Shown piece after piece: positions 35,101 through 45,449 of a stretch of 64,000 nt of DNA. The notes beneath the pieces are model-generated. The model had not been told where the DNA came from. It did not search any database and worked only from the letters and a program-made list of their open reading frames with translations. Where the stretch lies: the NCBI GenBank assembly GCA_964036195.1, contig OZ038456.1, forward strand, positions 1,922,001 through 1,986,000, written 5' to 3'. The first letter of the stretch is position 1. Each line of letters begins with the position of its first letter. A program made the position numbers and the translations under genes. The DNA comes from Sphaerolaimus hirsutus. Lineage: Eukaryota > Nematoda > Chromadorea > Monhysterida > Sphaerolaimidae.

Positions 35101-38100
35101 GTATGCATGTTAGCTACTTAGCGAAAAATTAATAATTTTTGTTGCATTTCGTCAGGTCGCATTTTGTCCTGTGGCAGTTGGGACGGCATTGTTCGCATCT
35201 ACACTTTTAAACATTGCAAGGCACTCGCGTGCATTCGAACTCACGAGCCGCATACTGGTTGGTTTATTTTTGTTTCATTTTTTGGGGTTGTTTTTTGGTT
35301 GTGGTACCGTATAAATCAGGGGTAGGAAAGGTGGGGGGTTACCCCCCAAACTGCCCAGCTATCTATCTATCCTGGAGGCAAGATTCTGGGCTACTATCCC
35401 CTAACCCCCCCCCCCCCAAATCGGCCTGCTATCTACCTATCTGGAGCGATTTTTGAGAAACAAGACCGCAATTTTCGCTCAAAATCGCTTTTTTTCATAC
35501 CCTTTTTAATAGATTTTCACCTCCAAAATCATTAGTTCATGCGTCTAGCTGCTTATTTTCAGCTATTTTTAGTAGTATATGTGCTTATATACCCATTTTA
35601 CACCTATTTTTAGCGATTTTTCGCCCTTTTCTTCCTTCTATGCCTATATATTGAACCCCCGCGAACCGCTCCCCCAACCCCCCTCCCCCAGAATATTTTT
35701 CAGTTATCTATCCCTCCGGAGGAGCGATTTGTTATCTATACACCCCCCCCGGAAGGTCGAAATCTAGAAGAAGAGTATAAATATGTATTAGTGATTTTTT
35801 TTAAGGTATGTAGGTAATTTAAATTAATTAACCACCCACTAATCGCAGCTTCTGGATAGGTATCACTGTCGCGCTCGATGTTTCTTGCTGTCACTTTAGG
35901 CTCGCACACACTAGTTGACATCGCGAATAAATGTCAACTGATTGTCAACTAAAAATTTAAACCACCACGCTCAGGGACGTAGCCAGGATTTTTGAGCGGG
36001 GGGGGCGGATTGTATACGGAGCCCGGCGAACGGGGGGGGCGGCGCCCCCCCCCCCTAAAATTTTACCCCTGTAGTAGGGGAATGGCGCCATGGCGCTGGC
36101 GCCATTCGTAGGCGCCACGCCATGGCGCCACTGGCGTTGGCATTGGCGCCAACACAGCAATATACGTCTGTATTTTACAGGCATATACAGCGACATGGAC
36201 AGAAATTGAGTACATTTTCACTGGCTTTTAGGCCGCAGAGACTGGTCAGCCAAAAAGATATGTTGTGAAGGGAGAATGCGTGCTTGCGCGCAAAAATTTT
36301 TCAAACTGTCGACAAAATCGTCGTCTGAAAGTGCCATTTCTGGCACATTTTTTGGTCCGACCCGGGAGGGGGGGGGGGCGGCCGCCCCCCCCGCCCCCCC
36401 CCTGGCTACGTCCTTGACCACGCTTAACAGAAGCGGTGAAAATTAAGTGTGACGATATAAAATTAACCACGCTCTCACATAATTAACCAGAATTTAGTTG
36501 AATTCACTTTTTTCAGATACGTATTTTGATGTCAACTAGTGTGTGTGGGAATTATTCCTACCTTATTCCTACCTAGGGTTGGCCGATGTTTTTTTTAAAC
36601 GTTTTTTTTAAACGTTTTTTTTTTAAACATGACGTCTGAAATGTTTTTTTAATAAAAATTTTTGTACTAAGCACTAGGTATTTTGCTAAATTTTTGCGCG
36701 CAAGCGCGCAATTTCGCACACAAAATTGACATTGGTGGTTGTTTTCATTGGTTTTGTGGCATTTTTAGTATCAAAGTATCAATTTATTTGTGCTAACATG
36801 GGTTAATAAGCCGACATATGTTGCTGTAGTATATAATATTGAGGTAATGTGCTTCCATGTACCTCCACAGTGTGTAACTTTACTCCCAAAGTAACAACCT
36901 TCTTTTATAACCTTGTTTCATCACCATTTCGTGCCAAAGTCACGAACATTCGACTATAAGACGATATACGAACGTATCGACAAAAAAATGGATATTTTTG
37001 ACACAAATCACCACTTATAATGCTATCCCATGGCTCAACAGCCATTATATGGTCATACATAACATCACAGAGTATTGCCACTGTCTGATATAACTATATA
37101 CAGGGGTGGGCATTTTCAGTTACCGCTGGAAAAACGCGATAGCTTGAGCTACGGTTGAGCTATCACAGTGAAATTTTAACACAATAGAGTAGACTCCATA
37201 GGACACCTATTCTGAAGTTTGCAATCCAAACGACCACATTTTGGGTGAGTTGTGAAACACACGGTTTTTAGTGTAATTTTGTGACTTGGCGTCACCGATA
37301 GGATAAATCGAGTGTGGCATTTGAGGGGGGGGGGGGGTCACCGGTCTTTGGTGTCGTCCCATTCTGTCGTACATTGACTGATTTTGATGCCCTTTGAGTA
37401 AATATGTTGTGGTTTGGGGTTGGGGCTACGACAAAATTCTTTTTTTTCTCAAACAGTCCCGCAGTCCCGAGATAAGGGGGGTCATGTCACAAAATTACAC
37501 TAAAAACTGTGTGTTCCACAACTCACCCAAAATGTGGCCGTTTGGGTTGCAAACTTCAGAATAGGTGTCCTATGGAGTCTACTCTATTGTGTTAAAATTT
37601 CACTGTGATAGCTCAACCGTAGCTCAAGCTATCGCGTTTTTCCAGCGGTAACTGAAAATGCCCACCCCTGTATGTTGACACAAGGTCATATCTGTGAGCT
37701 TTTTAAAAAAACGTTTTTTATTATAAAAAAACGTTGTTTTAAAACACACACGTTTTTTAATAAAAAACATCGAGTTAAAAAAACGTTTTTTTTCCAACCT
37801 TATTCCTACCTACCTTATTCCACCACTATCTTGAAGGAATTTTAATTTTCCTTCTTAATTCTTAATCCTTAATTTTTTCAGTGTCAGCTGTCTGTTATCG
37901 AACCTGTAGCGAGAAAAAATTGCTCGCCACTGGCGGCTCAGGGGGCATTCCCAATCCCTGTCAAGTGTAAATTTAAATGTCAGATGTAAAGTCAAATCGA
38001 AAGTCAAATGTCAATTGTCATGCAAAGTGTCAACTGCAAAGTAAAGTGTCAACTGTCATGCAAAGTGTCAAATGTAAAGTAGAGTCAATTGTGTATCTAA

Positions 38101-38356
38101 ATTAATTTCTTGTATCCAAATCTAACGTTTTTGTATACAAATCTTATTTTTCCACATAAGATTTTGATTCAAAAACATAATATTTGGAGACAAAAATTAT
38201 TTGGATACACAATTGACACTTTACTTTACATTTGACACTTTGCATGACAATTGACATTTGACTTTGCATTTCACTTTACATTGACACTTTCTTTACACTT
38301 TACAGGGCTTGGGACTGCCACCAGATGGGACCGTGGCACTTCACGATTTGTACTAG
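32113..38356 (+). CDS. GNB1L: GNB1L-like WD40 protein, copy 2 (complete, 9 exons, 441 aa)
   Basis: WD40-repeat protein of the GNB1L/Asa1 family, which in other eukaryotes helps assembly of PIKK-family kinases. Exons: 32113-32187, 32338-32525, 32932-33077, 33456-33655, 33977-34137, 34229-34548, 35156-35257, 37882-37964, 38306-38356. Phases agree throughout and the stop is TAG. Start MSGATPAPIFVWRHRQPVSS fits the short GNB1L N-terminus before blade 1. Family matches: THVGFCNADAIFV (human ESVGFC), PMCIRL (MPMCLRL), GRILSCGSWDGIVRIYTF (ILATAGWDHRIRVFHW), LLATGGS...DGTVALHDLY (LLAAGSKDQRISLWSLY). It is longer than human GNB1L (327 aa), mostly from a long exon 6. Fourteen residues between LLATGGS and DGTVAL come from the ends of an element that forms intron 8. 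Confidence 0.85.
32338..32525 (+). CDS. GNB1L: GNB1L-like copy 2 exon 2
   Basis: Acceptor TTTTCTCCAG; contains NVLVRMFDVESKKAVGQIEH, the end of WD blade 1. Donor GG|GTTGCG chosen for phase 2. Confidence 0.78.
32932..33077 (+). CDS. GNB1L: GNB1L-like copy 2 exon 3
   Basis: Acceptor CTTTTTCAG; frame STLLQLGQYAGHKQHQQHAQ then HDGRAVHVFTNIG, blade 2. Donor T|GTCAAT. Confidence 0.7.
33456..33655 (+). CDS. GNB1L: GNB1L-like copy 2 exon 4
   Basis: Acceptor CTTCTCAG; CLPTTHVGFCNADAIFV and HEFELKTLDGSVW. Donor TGG|GTTAGT. Confidence 0.82.
33977..34137 (+). CDS. GNB1L: GNB1L-like copy 2 exon 5
   Basis: PMCIRLSHFVTDENTDAIVL then GLETGQFNVYSG, blade 4. Acceptor CAGCACAG; donor AT|GTGGTA picked for phase with exon 6. 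Confidence 0.78.
34229..34548 (+). CDS. GNB1L: GNB1L-like copy 2 exon 6
   Basis: AEYILWSSHRYNHILKLYNH and ILAVGQADSTVRLGRIS, blades 5 and 6 with extra loops. Acceptor TCGTTCAG, donor G|GTTCGT. Confidence 0.8.
35156..35257 (+). CDS. GNB1L: GNB1L-like copy 2 exon 7
   Basis: Acceptor TTCGTCAG; GRILSCGSWDGIVRIYTFKH then ACIRTHEPHT, a classic WD blade. Donor G|GTTGGT. Confidence 0.87.
36574..37802 (-). mobile_element. hAT-type MITE family TAGGGTTGG, copy 4 (inverted, interrupted)
   Basis: 8-base target duplication TTCCTACC (36566-36573, 37803-37810). Opposite orientation to 24407-25067 and split by the fold-back element 37101-37670. Lies in intron 7 of the GNB1L-like gene. Confidence 0.9.
37101..37670. 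mobile_element. Nested fold-back element, CAGGGGTGGGC ends
   Basis: 570 bp with TA on both sides and arms of roughly 185 bp reading CAGGGGTGGGCATTTTCAGT and its inverse; unique centre with a G-run. Inserted in copy 4 of the hAT family. Confidence 0.85.
37882..37964 (+). CDS. GNB1L: GNB1L-like exon 8 (single copy)
   Basis: Acceptor AATTTTTTCAG; SAVCYRTCSEKKLLATGGSG then GIPNPCQ. Donor CAA|GTGTAA lies inside the left end of the fold-back element 37944-38319; without splicing the next codon pair is GTG TAA (stop). Confidence 0.78.
37944..38319. mobile_element. Fold-back element that forms intron 8 of the GNB1L-like gene
   Basis: Left end GGCATTCCCAATCCCTGTCA, right end the inverse of GGCAGTCCCAAGCCCTGTAA. 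Interior consists of repeated GTCAAATGTAAAG-type motifs on one arm and their inverse on the other. The 341-bp intron 37965-38305 lies wholly inside it. Confidence 0.8.
38306..38356 (+). CDS. GNB1L: GNB1L-like exon 9 (C-terminus)
   Basis: Acceptor CACTTTACAG lies inside the right end of the element. Encodes GLGLPPDGTVALHDLY and TAG; DGTVALHDLY matches the last WD strand of GNB1L. Confidence 0.8.
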   Translation, partial: GLGLPPDGTVALHDLY

Positions 38357-38496
38357 TGTTGGGAAATGTGTAGAATGTGAAATGGCTTGGATAGCCAGCT
38401 AATGTTTGAGGAACATTTTTTACGCGCGCGTGTTTTGTAGTTTTAAGATTTTCCATTTGAATATTTCTCACGAAACAATCCATTTGAATCTAGACT

Positions 38497-38702
38497 CGGG
38501 TTCAAACGATATGACTTTTCGATATCGATATTCGATATTCGATATTTTTTCAAAATTTTCGATATCGATATTCGATATTTTTTCAAAATTTTCGATATCG
38601 ATATTCGATATTTTTTCAAAATTTTCGATATCGATATTCGATATTCGATATTAAAAAATGGTCGATATCCGATATTCGATACGATATATCGTTTGAACCC
38701 TA
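38497..38702. mobile_element. hAT-type MITE with CGATATCGATATT repeats
   Basis: Ends TCGGGTTCAAACGATAT and GTTTGAACCCTA, perfect 8-base target duplication ATCTAGAC. Lies just past the GNB1L-like stop, likely in the 3' UTR. Confidence 0.85.
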
Positions 38703-38774
38703 ATCTAGACTACATAATATGTACAGTAAATTTGAGACATTCTCAGTGCGTCAGGAGAGATAATCGACTCCGGT

Positions 38775-38780
38775 AATAAA
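38775..38780 (+). promoter_or_regulatory. Possible polyadenylation signal AATAAA
   Basis: First AATAAA after the GNB1L-like stop codon, beyond the MITE insertion. Chance occurrence is possible in AT-rich DNA. Confidence 0.3.
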
Positions 38781-38818
38781 AATACACAGTTTCTATATTT
38801 TTAAACTGTATCGAATTA

Positions 38819-38994
38819 CCGTATTTTTTCTAATAGAAGGGCGTCCTATTGTTTTCGTCAACTTTTTTACCTCCCTTTCTATTGGAGACTGCCCTTCTAT
38901 TTATTTCGTGGCCCTAATTAACTCAAAAAAGTGTACCCTCTGTTGGAGACGCCCTTCTATTGGAGACCTGCCCTTCTATTAGAAGTAATACAGT
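38819..38994. mobile_element. TA-flanked MITE with TTCTAATAGAAGGGC ends
   Basis: Left CCGTATTTTTTCTAATAGAA and right CTTCTATTAGAAGTAATAC. Relative at 44110-44430. Confidence 0.6.
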
Positions 38995-39069
38995 GTAACA
39001 CATTTACACGATGCAATATTATTTACAAAGTCGACGCTTATGCTACACGCTTTTACCACCAGGGATTTA

Positions 39070-39513
39070 GTACGGCACGGGGGCGGGGATGGTCCGGCCG
39101 TAAAGTAAACCCGGCCGTAAAGTAGAGGGTGCTAGTTTAGGCCGGGCATCATTACGGCAGTGTTGTTTAAAGTACTGAACTTTTTTCAAAGTAAACGTAA
39201 ACGTAAAGTATTTTTTTTTAGTCACACCTGAATACAGAAAACGTAAAGTAAAAATTCTCTACTTTTACGCTGTGTAAAAGGTGAGTAAACGTAAATATTT
39301 GTAAATACTCGTTTTCTGTACTCGCGTACTTTCACAAAGTACGCGTGTAACTGAGTACCGGTATTTTTTCAGGAGGAAACGTCAACATATTTACGCAGCA
39401 CTCGAGTATACGTATTTATCGAGTAAACGTAAATACGTTTGTACAACTATGCATTACGGCCGGATTTACTTTACGGCCGGGTTTACTTTACGGCCGAGAT
39501 TCGCCACGGGGGC
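39070..39513. mobile_element. TTTACGGCCGGG fold-back with GTAAACGTAAA insert
   Basis: GGCCGTAAAGTAAACCCGGCC on the left and inverse at 39465-39500. Between them (about 39163-39440) lies an ACGTAAAC-rich element related to 48224-49087. Confidence 0.55.
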
Positions 39514-39708
39514 ATTATGCATGCGCGCATATAGCTTTTCGTGATCTTTTTATCGGTCAAAAAAGTTACTAGTTTTGGCCATTGTCTATTAATTTTTCTT
39601 CTGTTATCTGCCCATGACTGAAAACGATAAATATGTTGCATAAATCATAAGTATGCTTCATCGTGGGGGGGGGGGGGGGGTAATTCGAGAAAATATGGTA
39701 TATATATA

Positions 39709-39951
39709 GCGTATTTCCTTGAAATACTCCCAGGGGGTTTATTTTAACAGGGTGAGAATTTTGAGAGAAAAACGTGAAAAATGCAACAATAACCACCATT
39801 TATAAGTTTTTACAGCCTTCTATAAGGATGTAGATGGTATAAACGATGTTTTAACGTAACACAGTAAGTGTTTTGAACGTCTGTTATGCATTTCCCGGAC
39901 CACAAATTCATAGTGCCCATTTTGAGGGGTTTTTTTTTCGAGGAAATACGG
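39709..39951. mobile_element. TA-inserted CCGTATTTCC MITE
   Basis: GCGTATTTCCTTGAAATAC left end and GAGGAAATACGG right end, TA on each side. Confidence 0.65.
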
Positions 39952-40170
39952 TATATACATAGTCACTATAGATTCGCAATCTACTGAACCCCTGCTGATA
40001 ACACACGCGTTAAAAGTGTGAATTTGTGTTGAAATGACATCGCAAATACTCCAGGAGTTCACTGAAACGTGGTTATAGATGATTATGAAGGATTAGTCAA
40101 CTGAAACACCATTTTATTTACAATATCTAACAACAATATTAAATTCTTGTGCACAAAACATAGGTAGAAC

Positions 40171-41116
40171 TAGGGTTGGGGCGATATGACTTTTCGATAT
40201 CGATATTCGATTATTTTTTCTGAAACTCGATATTTGATATCGATACGATATGGACCCTCGATATCGATATTCGATATTAAAAAATGCTCGATATTCGATA
40301 TCGATATTTCGATATTTTCGATATTTCAATATTTCGATATTTTGCTTTTGGTATAGCAGGGCATATCTCATTTGGCATATTGCATTTCCACTTGATCACA
40401 AACCCAACTGATCATCTCTACTTAAATGGCACACAATGATCAAAATGAGAAAATGATTTAAAAGTGTGACAGATGTTGTAAGGAAAAGGTGCCAGCCCCA
40501 TTTATAGGTGCCATGCCATGGTGCCATTGATGTTTCCATGGTGTAAGTATACACGGCAGACACGATACTCTACAAACAGATAGGAGTTATCTCTTCGGCT
40601 GGCAGACGGCCAGCCGAGAACTTATGGAAGGCGTGATGAGGACGAAGTGATGACGTCACGAAGACGACGTGATGACGAGAGATGATGATCGGGACGAAAG
40701 TAATGACGTCATGATGGAGTGTTTCCTCTGGAAAAATGTACGGCGTAATGTCATCCGAGTATAGCTATTAAATGTACGTTTACTCTTATGTGAACATCTG
40801 AGAGAGCATTTGCACAAGATTTGATGCTGCCGCAAGTGCTGAAACAAAAATACCTGTCATGTGAGAACAAAGTGCGCGCTTGTGCGCAAAATTTGTTAAA
40901 ATTGCTTATGAAATCACCTTCTAATAGTGCCATTCCTGGCTTATTTGAAGTCAGGCCCACGGAGTATAGAATATCGAAAATATCGAAAAAATGGTCGATA
41001 TTCTATATCGATATTCGATTTTTTTTTTAAATTTTCGATATCGATATTCGATATTCGATATGACAAAATAATCGATATCCGATATTCGATACGATATAAA
41101 TATCGTGCCAACCCTA
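40171..41116. mobile_element. hAT-type MITE with CGATATTCGATATCG repeats
   Basis: Ends TAGGGTTGGGGCGATATG and ATATCGTGCCAACCCTA, perfect 8-base target duplication GGTAGAAC. ATATCGA arrays at both ends; the middle (about 40340-40960) holds a GTGCGCGCTTGTGCGCAA motif near 40872, probably from a nested element. Confidence 0.85.
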
Positions 41117-41218
41117 GGTAGAACTGCTACTAAAATTATTACTACGTATTTTTCTTAGAAGCAACAAGACAGTCAACAGTTAATTTAGACATGGATATCT
41201 CTAAGCGTTCTTGAGCAC

Positions 41219-41591
41219 CGTATTTCCTTCAAATACCCCCAGGGAGTTTATTTTTTCAGAGTGGAAATTTCGAGGGGTATTTCGGGAGGGGGTTTATTTT
41301 TCAACAGAAATTTTTGTTAATATCGTAGTAAAGTATGGGCTTTTTCATACCCAGAACTGGGACCAAACGGAACGTATTAGAACATACAAATGTAGATAGC
41401 TATACAAACTACTCTATGTATAGCTGCGATGAGATTTGACCCCAATAAATACATCATGTACATTGTATACGTGATGTATATCATTCAAGCGGGGGGTATT
41501 TCGAGGGGTATTTTTTCCTCAGCTCGAAAACACCTGGGGGTATTTCGAGCGGGGTTAATTCAAGGGGGTGTATTTCGAGGAAATACGGTAT
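41219..41591. mobile_element. CCGTATTTCC MITE
   Basis: CCGTATTTCCTTCAAATACC left and GAGGAAATACGGTA right; interior GGGGGTATTTCGAGGG motifs. Confidence 0.65.
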
Positions 41592-42010
41592 TTGTAATTT
41601 GTCAACACTGAATTTGTCGCTTCAGCTCCTATTTGTCGTTGTGCTGTAACTCTGGCTTTATATGTTTCACACTTCACATTCATAATAAACAAACTTTTGA
41701 GAGAAATACTATTTTGAAGATTCCTAATACTCCTGCACCACGGTGTGTAAATACAATATTTGGCAAGGTTATGCATGTATTATATGTTTACACAAACGTT
41801 TATTATATGTATTCTTCACACAAACATTTTGCTATCACACTAACAAAAGAATGGCAAATTTTTCACAGGGATGGATCAGGGATGGCCAAAGCTTTTTAAC
41901 TTTAAAAATAAAATTAAAAAAACACGCATTGAAACCGTTTTTGTTTAAGAAAAACTACAGTCAATATTTTTAGCAACAAAACGTAAACTTATAACAGAAC
42001 ATTCATACTA

Positions 42011-42286
42011 CCGTATTTGCTTGAATAATCTCCCTGGGGGATTATTATTTCGTCAGACTTTTTTGAGGGGGAATTTTTATTTCGTCAAAGTTTTCAAGCA
42101 AGTTTCTATCAAGGCATTCAATGAAATATGCTTTATTGACGCAATAATGTGCCATTTTTGTTCAAATTGGGTACAACAAATTGATCAAATCTTTTCAGGG
42201 AGGGTTATTCAAGGGGGGAATTTTTATTTCCTCGCCTGTCTTACAGGGGGGATTATTCAAGGGGGGAACTATTCAAGCAAATACGG
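42011..42286. mobile_element. CCGTATTTGC MITE
   Basis: Variant of the same family with CCGTATTTGCTTGAATAATC left and ATTCAAGCAAATACGG right. Confidence 0.65.
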
Positions 42287-42332
42287 TTTACAGAAATTTC
42301 ATACTATTCACGGTAGGTTTCACCTCTTTTCA

Positions 42333-42735
42333 CACACCGGGTGCCATTTCCGCAAGTTGAGAAGTAATTTTTTTGGAATGAGTAAAAAGGAAAAGTTAAT
42401 TTACAAGTTACCTAGAAGTGAAATCAGAAATAATTTTTTAAAGTATATTGTTTTAACTTTTTACTTCTCATTTTACTTGTCACTTCTAAATTTACTTCAC
42501 TTTTAAATTTTTACTTCTCGCTTAAGTAAAAAGTAAGGAGGTAATCAATTTCTAATGGCAAGTGAAAATACAAGTAAAAAGTTGAGAGAAGTAAATTTAT
42601 AAATGACAAGTCAATTTATAAGCGGTACAGTTATGAAGAGATAAGCGGCAAGGGAAAGAAAATAAAATTACTTGTGAAATTTTCATCATTTATAACTTGT
42701 CTTTTTGACTTTTCCATTTGCAAAATTGGCACCTC
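42333..42735. mobile_element. GGTGCCATTTCCGCAAGTTG fold-back
   Basis: Right end CAAAATTGGCACC mirrors the left. Arms contain GAGAAGTAAAAAGT and its inverse. Same border family as 59968-60736. Confidence 0.6.
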
Positions 42736-43225
42736 CCGCTGCGGGGACTTGTCAATGTGGACACAGTATTAGATAATAAAATTTATCAATATAATCACCA
42801 GTCTAGGACGATAAAACCAAATATCAATGCTCAATTGGTAAGTCTTGCATAACATTCCTGCAATATGACTCATTCATATTTTTGACAAATTTCAATTTGG
42901 TAAAATTGTTTTATAATGTGATTTACAGATGCCTGACATGTCAATGTCATCTGTCTGTTTTCCATCCAAATTTGCAGGATATACCCAAAATTTTGAGCGA
43001 AAGATTTTGATAAATTTTGGAAATGCCTGTATTATACGCTGCAAATAAAAGCGTAGCTAACAACATGTTGCATGCACAAATGAACATTTTTAGAAAATAA
43101 CCATAACCATAACCATGTGCAAGACTTCCAAAATACTAAAATGACTAAAATCTAATGACTACAATTGAAATTGACAGTAAAATCGTAATAAAATGCGTGA
43201 ATGTCACAATTAAAACAATTCAGAC
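42736..43225. other. AT-rich intergenic DNA
   Basis: No coding signal, terminal repeats or tandem structure recognised. Confidence 0.4.
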
Positions 43226-43362
43226 TAGGGGTGGCGCCTGTTTTTTTTTAACTGATCTTTTTTAAACAATGATTTTTTATAAATCACGGTGGAAACAGGC
43301 ACACAGAAAAACAATTTTTGAATCAAGGCGTTTGAAAAAATTGATTATTTCCCAACCCTAAT
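43226..43362. mobile_element. Small TAGGGGTGG / CCCAACCCTA element
   Basis: TAGGGGTGGCGCCTG to TTTCCCAACCCTA, 137 bp, T-rich interior with a GGCGTTTGAAAAA motif also seen near 19403. Confidence 0.45.
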
Positions 43363-43525
43363 ACAGACCATCATGGAAAGCATCCGGTAAATTGCACACT
43401 ATACCTGAATGTTTCCGTATTTACGTTTGCAGCGATCTTACTTTGTCAATATCGGCATTTGATTGATTTATGTCGTTTAAAATTACCTACCTAGTTAGAA
43501 TGGCTCCGTTAGAAAATGGTACGGC

Positions 43526-43995
43526 CAGAGGTCTCCTAGGGGGGGGGGGGGGCTGGGGGGGCTGCCCCCCCTCAAATCTGCCAGCTATCTATCTATCCCG
43601 AGGCAAAATTGTTGGCTACTACCCCCAAAGACCCCCCCCCCAAATCGCTCAGCTATCCATGTATCTGGAGTGGTTTTTGAGAAATTTTGCCCCAATTTTC
43701 GCTCAAAATAACTCATTTTCGCACCTTTTTGTAGTTTTTCACCTTCAAAATCGTGCTTTCCGGCTATATACATGGTTATATACCTAATTTTAGTCATTTT
43801 ATACCTACTTTTGGCTACTTTTAACTGATTATTAGCGATTTTTCCCCCTTTATGCCTTCTTAACCTTGAAAAAGCCTATATATTGTGCCCCCCCAGCCCC
43901 CCCCCCCCAGAAAAATTCTCAGCTATCTATCCCTCCGGAGGACCGATTTGCTATCTATCCAGCCCCCGCGAGGGCCAAAATCCTGGAGACCCCTG
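43526..43995. mobile_element. hAT-type MITE, CAGRGGTCTCC ends
   Basis: 470 bp, ends CAGAGGTCTCCTAGG and GGAGACCCCTG, perfect 8-base target duplication GGTACGGC. Confidence 0.87.
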
Positions 43996-44109
43996 GGTAC
44001 GGCGGTACGAAATTATTCGGAAAACCGTACGGTGTTTAGGTGTCACCCAATATTGATAGTAAAAGTAGCCGGTAAACTTACTAGCTATTTTTATGTAAAT
44101 TTTTAGCTA

Positions 44110-44430
44110 CCTTACTTCTTTTAATAGAAGAGCGCCATTTTAAATATTTCATTTGTCACCTTTTTTACTGTCGTTATATTTGAGGTGCCGGTCTGTTGAA
44201 CTAATTTTTCGTCTGAACATCTGAATATCTGAATATCAAGTTTAAATTTAATATCAATATTTAGAATTTTTGAATATTCTTGCTCCTCGTATCTTATTTT
44301 CGATTTCTTTCTTCTAATTTTTTTTAGTGTTTTGGCACTCTTCCAACGTAATTTCTACCTGTCATTCTGTTGGAGGCTACTGTTCTATTGGTGGTACGCC
44401 GTAGCGGCCGTTCTATTAGAAGAAATACGG
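44110..44430. mobile_element. TA-inserted MITE with TTTTAATAGAAGAGC ends
   Basis: CCTTACTTCTTTTAATAGAA left and TTCTATTAGAAGAAATACGG right with TA on each side; longer relative of 38819-38994. Confidence 0.65.
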
Positions 44431-44599
44431 TAATCACCGATGGGTGCGTTTGTTTTGTGCCAGGCGCATTTGTAGAAGCTATCGATTCAAATAAAGTGTG
44501 CAAAAAAAGACAAAAACCGTGTGAAATCCACTATGTTAATCAAAAAAGAATGTGTTCTCATCGTTTGCCATCAAAATGGCACGGTTGGAAAAAGTTGTA

Positions 44600-45031
44600 C
44601 CGTATTTCCTCGCAATACCCCCCCTCGTTTGATCCCCCCCCTCTCGAGACCACTATGAAACAATCACCCCCCCCCCCTCGAAATACCCCCCCCCAAATTG
44701 AGTGTAAAGGGAACGTACATGACAATAACTGTAGTTTGTGTTCTGTGTAATACAGAACAGACGTTAAAACAATGTTGGTGTCACGTTAGAACAGTGTTTT
44801 TACCGTCTACATACTAATATTAGTCTACATAACCTTATAAATGGCGGTTTTTGTTGTATTTTTCGACGTCTGTGTACGTTTCAGACGACAATTTCGTACA
44901 GGGATTTAAAAAATTTTCTTGTGAAATAATAACCCCCCCCTCGAAATACCCCCCCCTCTCGTTTAACCCCCCCCCCCTCTCGGGACCACTATGAAACAAT
45001 CACCCCCGGGGGGTATTTCGCGGAAATACGG
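44600..45031. mobile_element. TA-inserted CCGTATTTCC MITE
   Basis: CCGTATTTCCTCGCAATACC left, CGCGGAAATACGG right, TA on each side, C-runs inside. Confidence 0.75.
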
Positions 45032-45449
45032 TAAATAAAATAAATGTGTGTTTCTGTAGAAATAATTATGCCAATTTTTTTGTGAAACACATTCTCTCAC
45101 AGGTACAATTTAAGTCTTAAGGTACTTTTTTCAATAATAAAGTAATAACGGTTTTTTTTTCTGTTTGCAATGATTATCGTTTTTCTCTAAATTTTTTACC
45201 TGTGTTTCCCAGCAAAAACAAAACATAGAAACGCAAATATTTACAGTCAAGTCTTCTAGAAAACTGCCTGGTCATGGTTGTCAACGTGTACTGAATCATT
45301 GAATACACGGCATACATTTTACATGCATACATTGCTGCAACAGTTAGTATAGGTACTGTAAATTAGTAAATACATGCGTGCAAAAGACTAGCTGCACAAA
45401 TGGGCTATTATTTTTGGTTCATTCTTCGTTGCGCATCGAACGAAGATTT

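Larger units (their letters stand above)
30797..36686. repeat. Segmental tandem duplication, copy 2
   Basis: Second copy of the 5.88-kb unit, ending inside the inverted hAT element 36574-37802 just before its TTGCGCGCAAGCGCGCAA motif (36694-36711). Confidence 0.93.

Noticed and set aside
40615..40700. GTGATGAGGACGAAG resembling a hammerhead-ribozyme core
   Set aside because: The required CTGATGA and GAAA elements are not both intact and flanking helices do not form.
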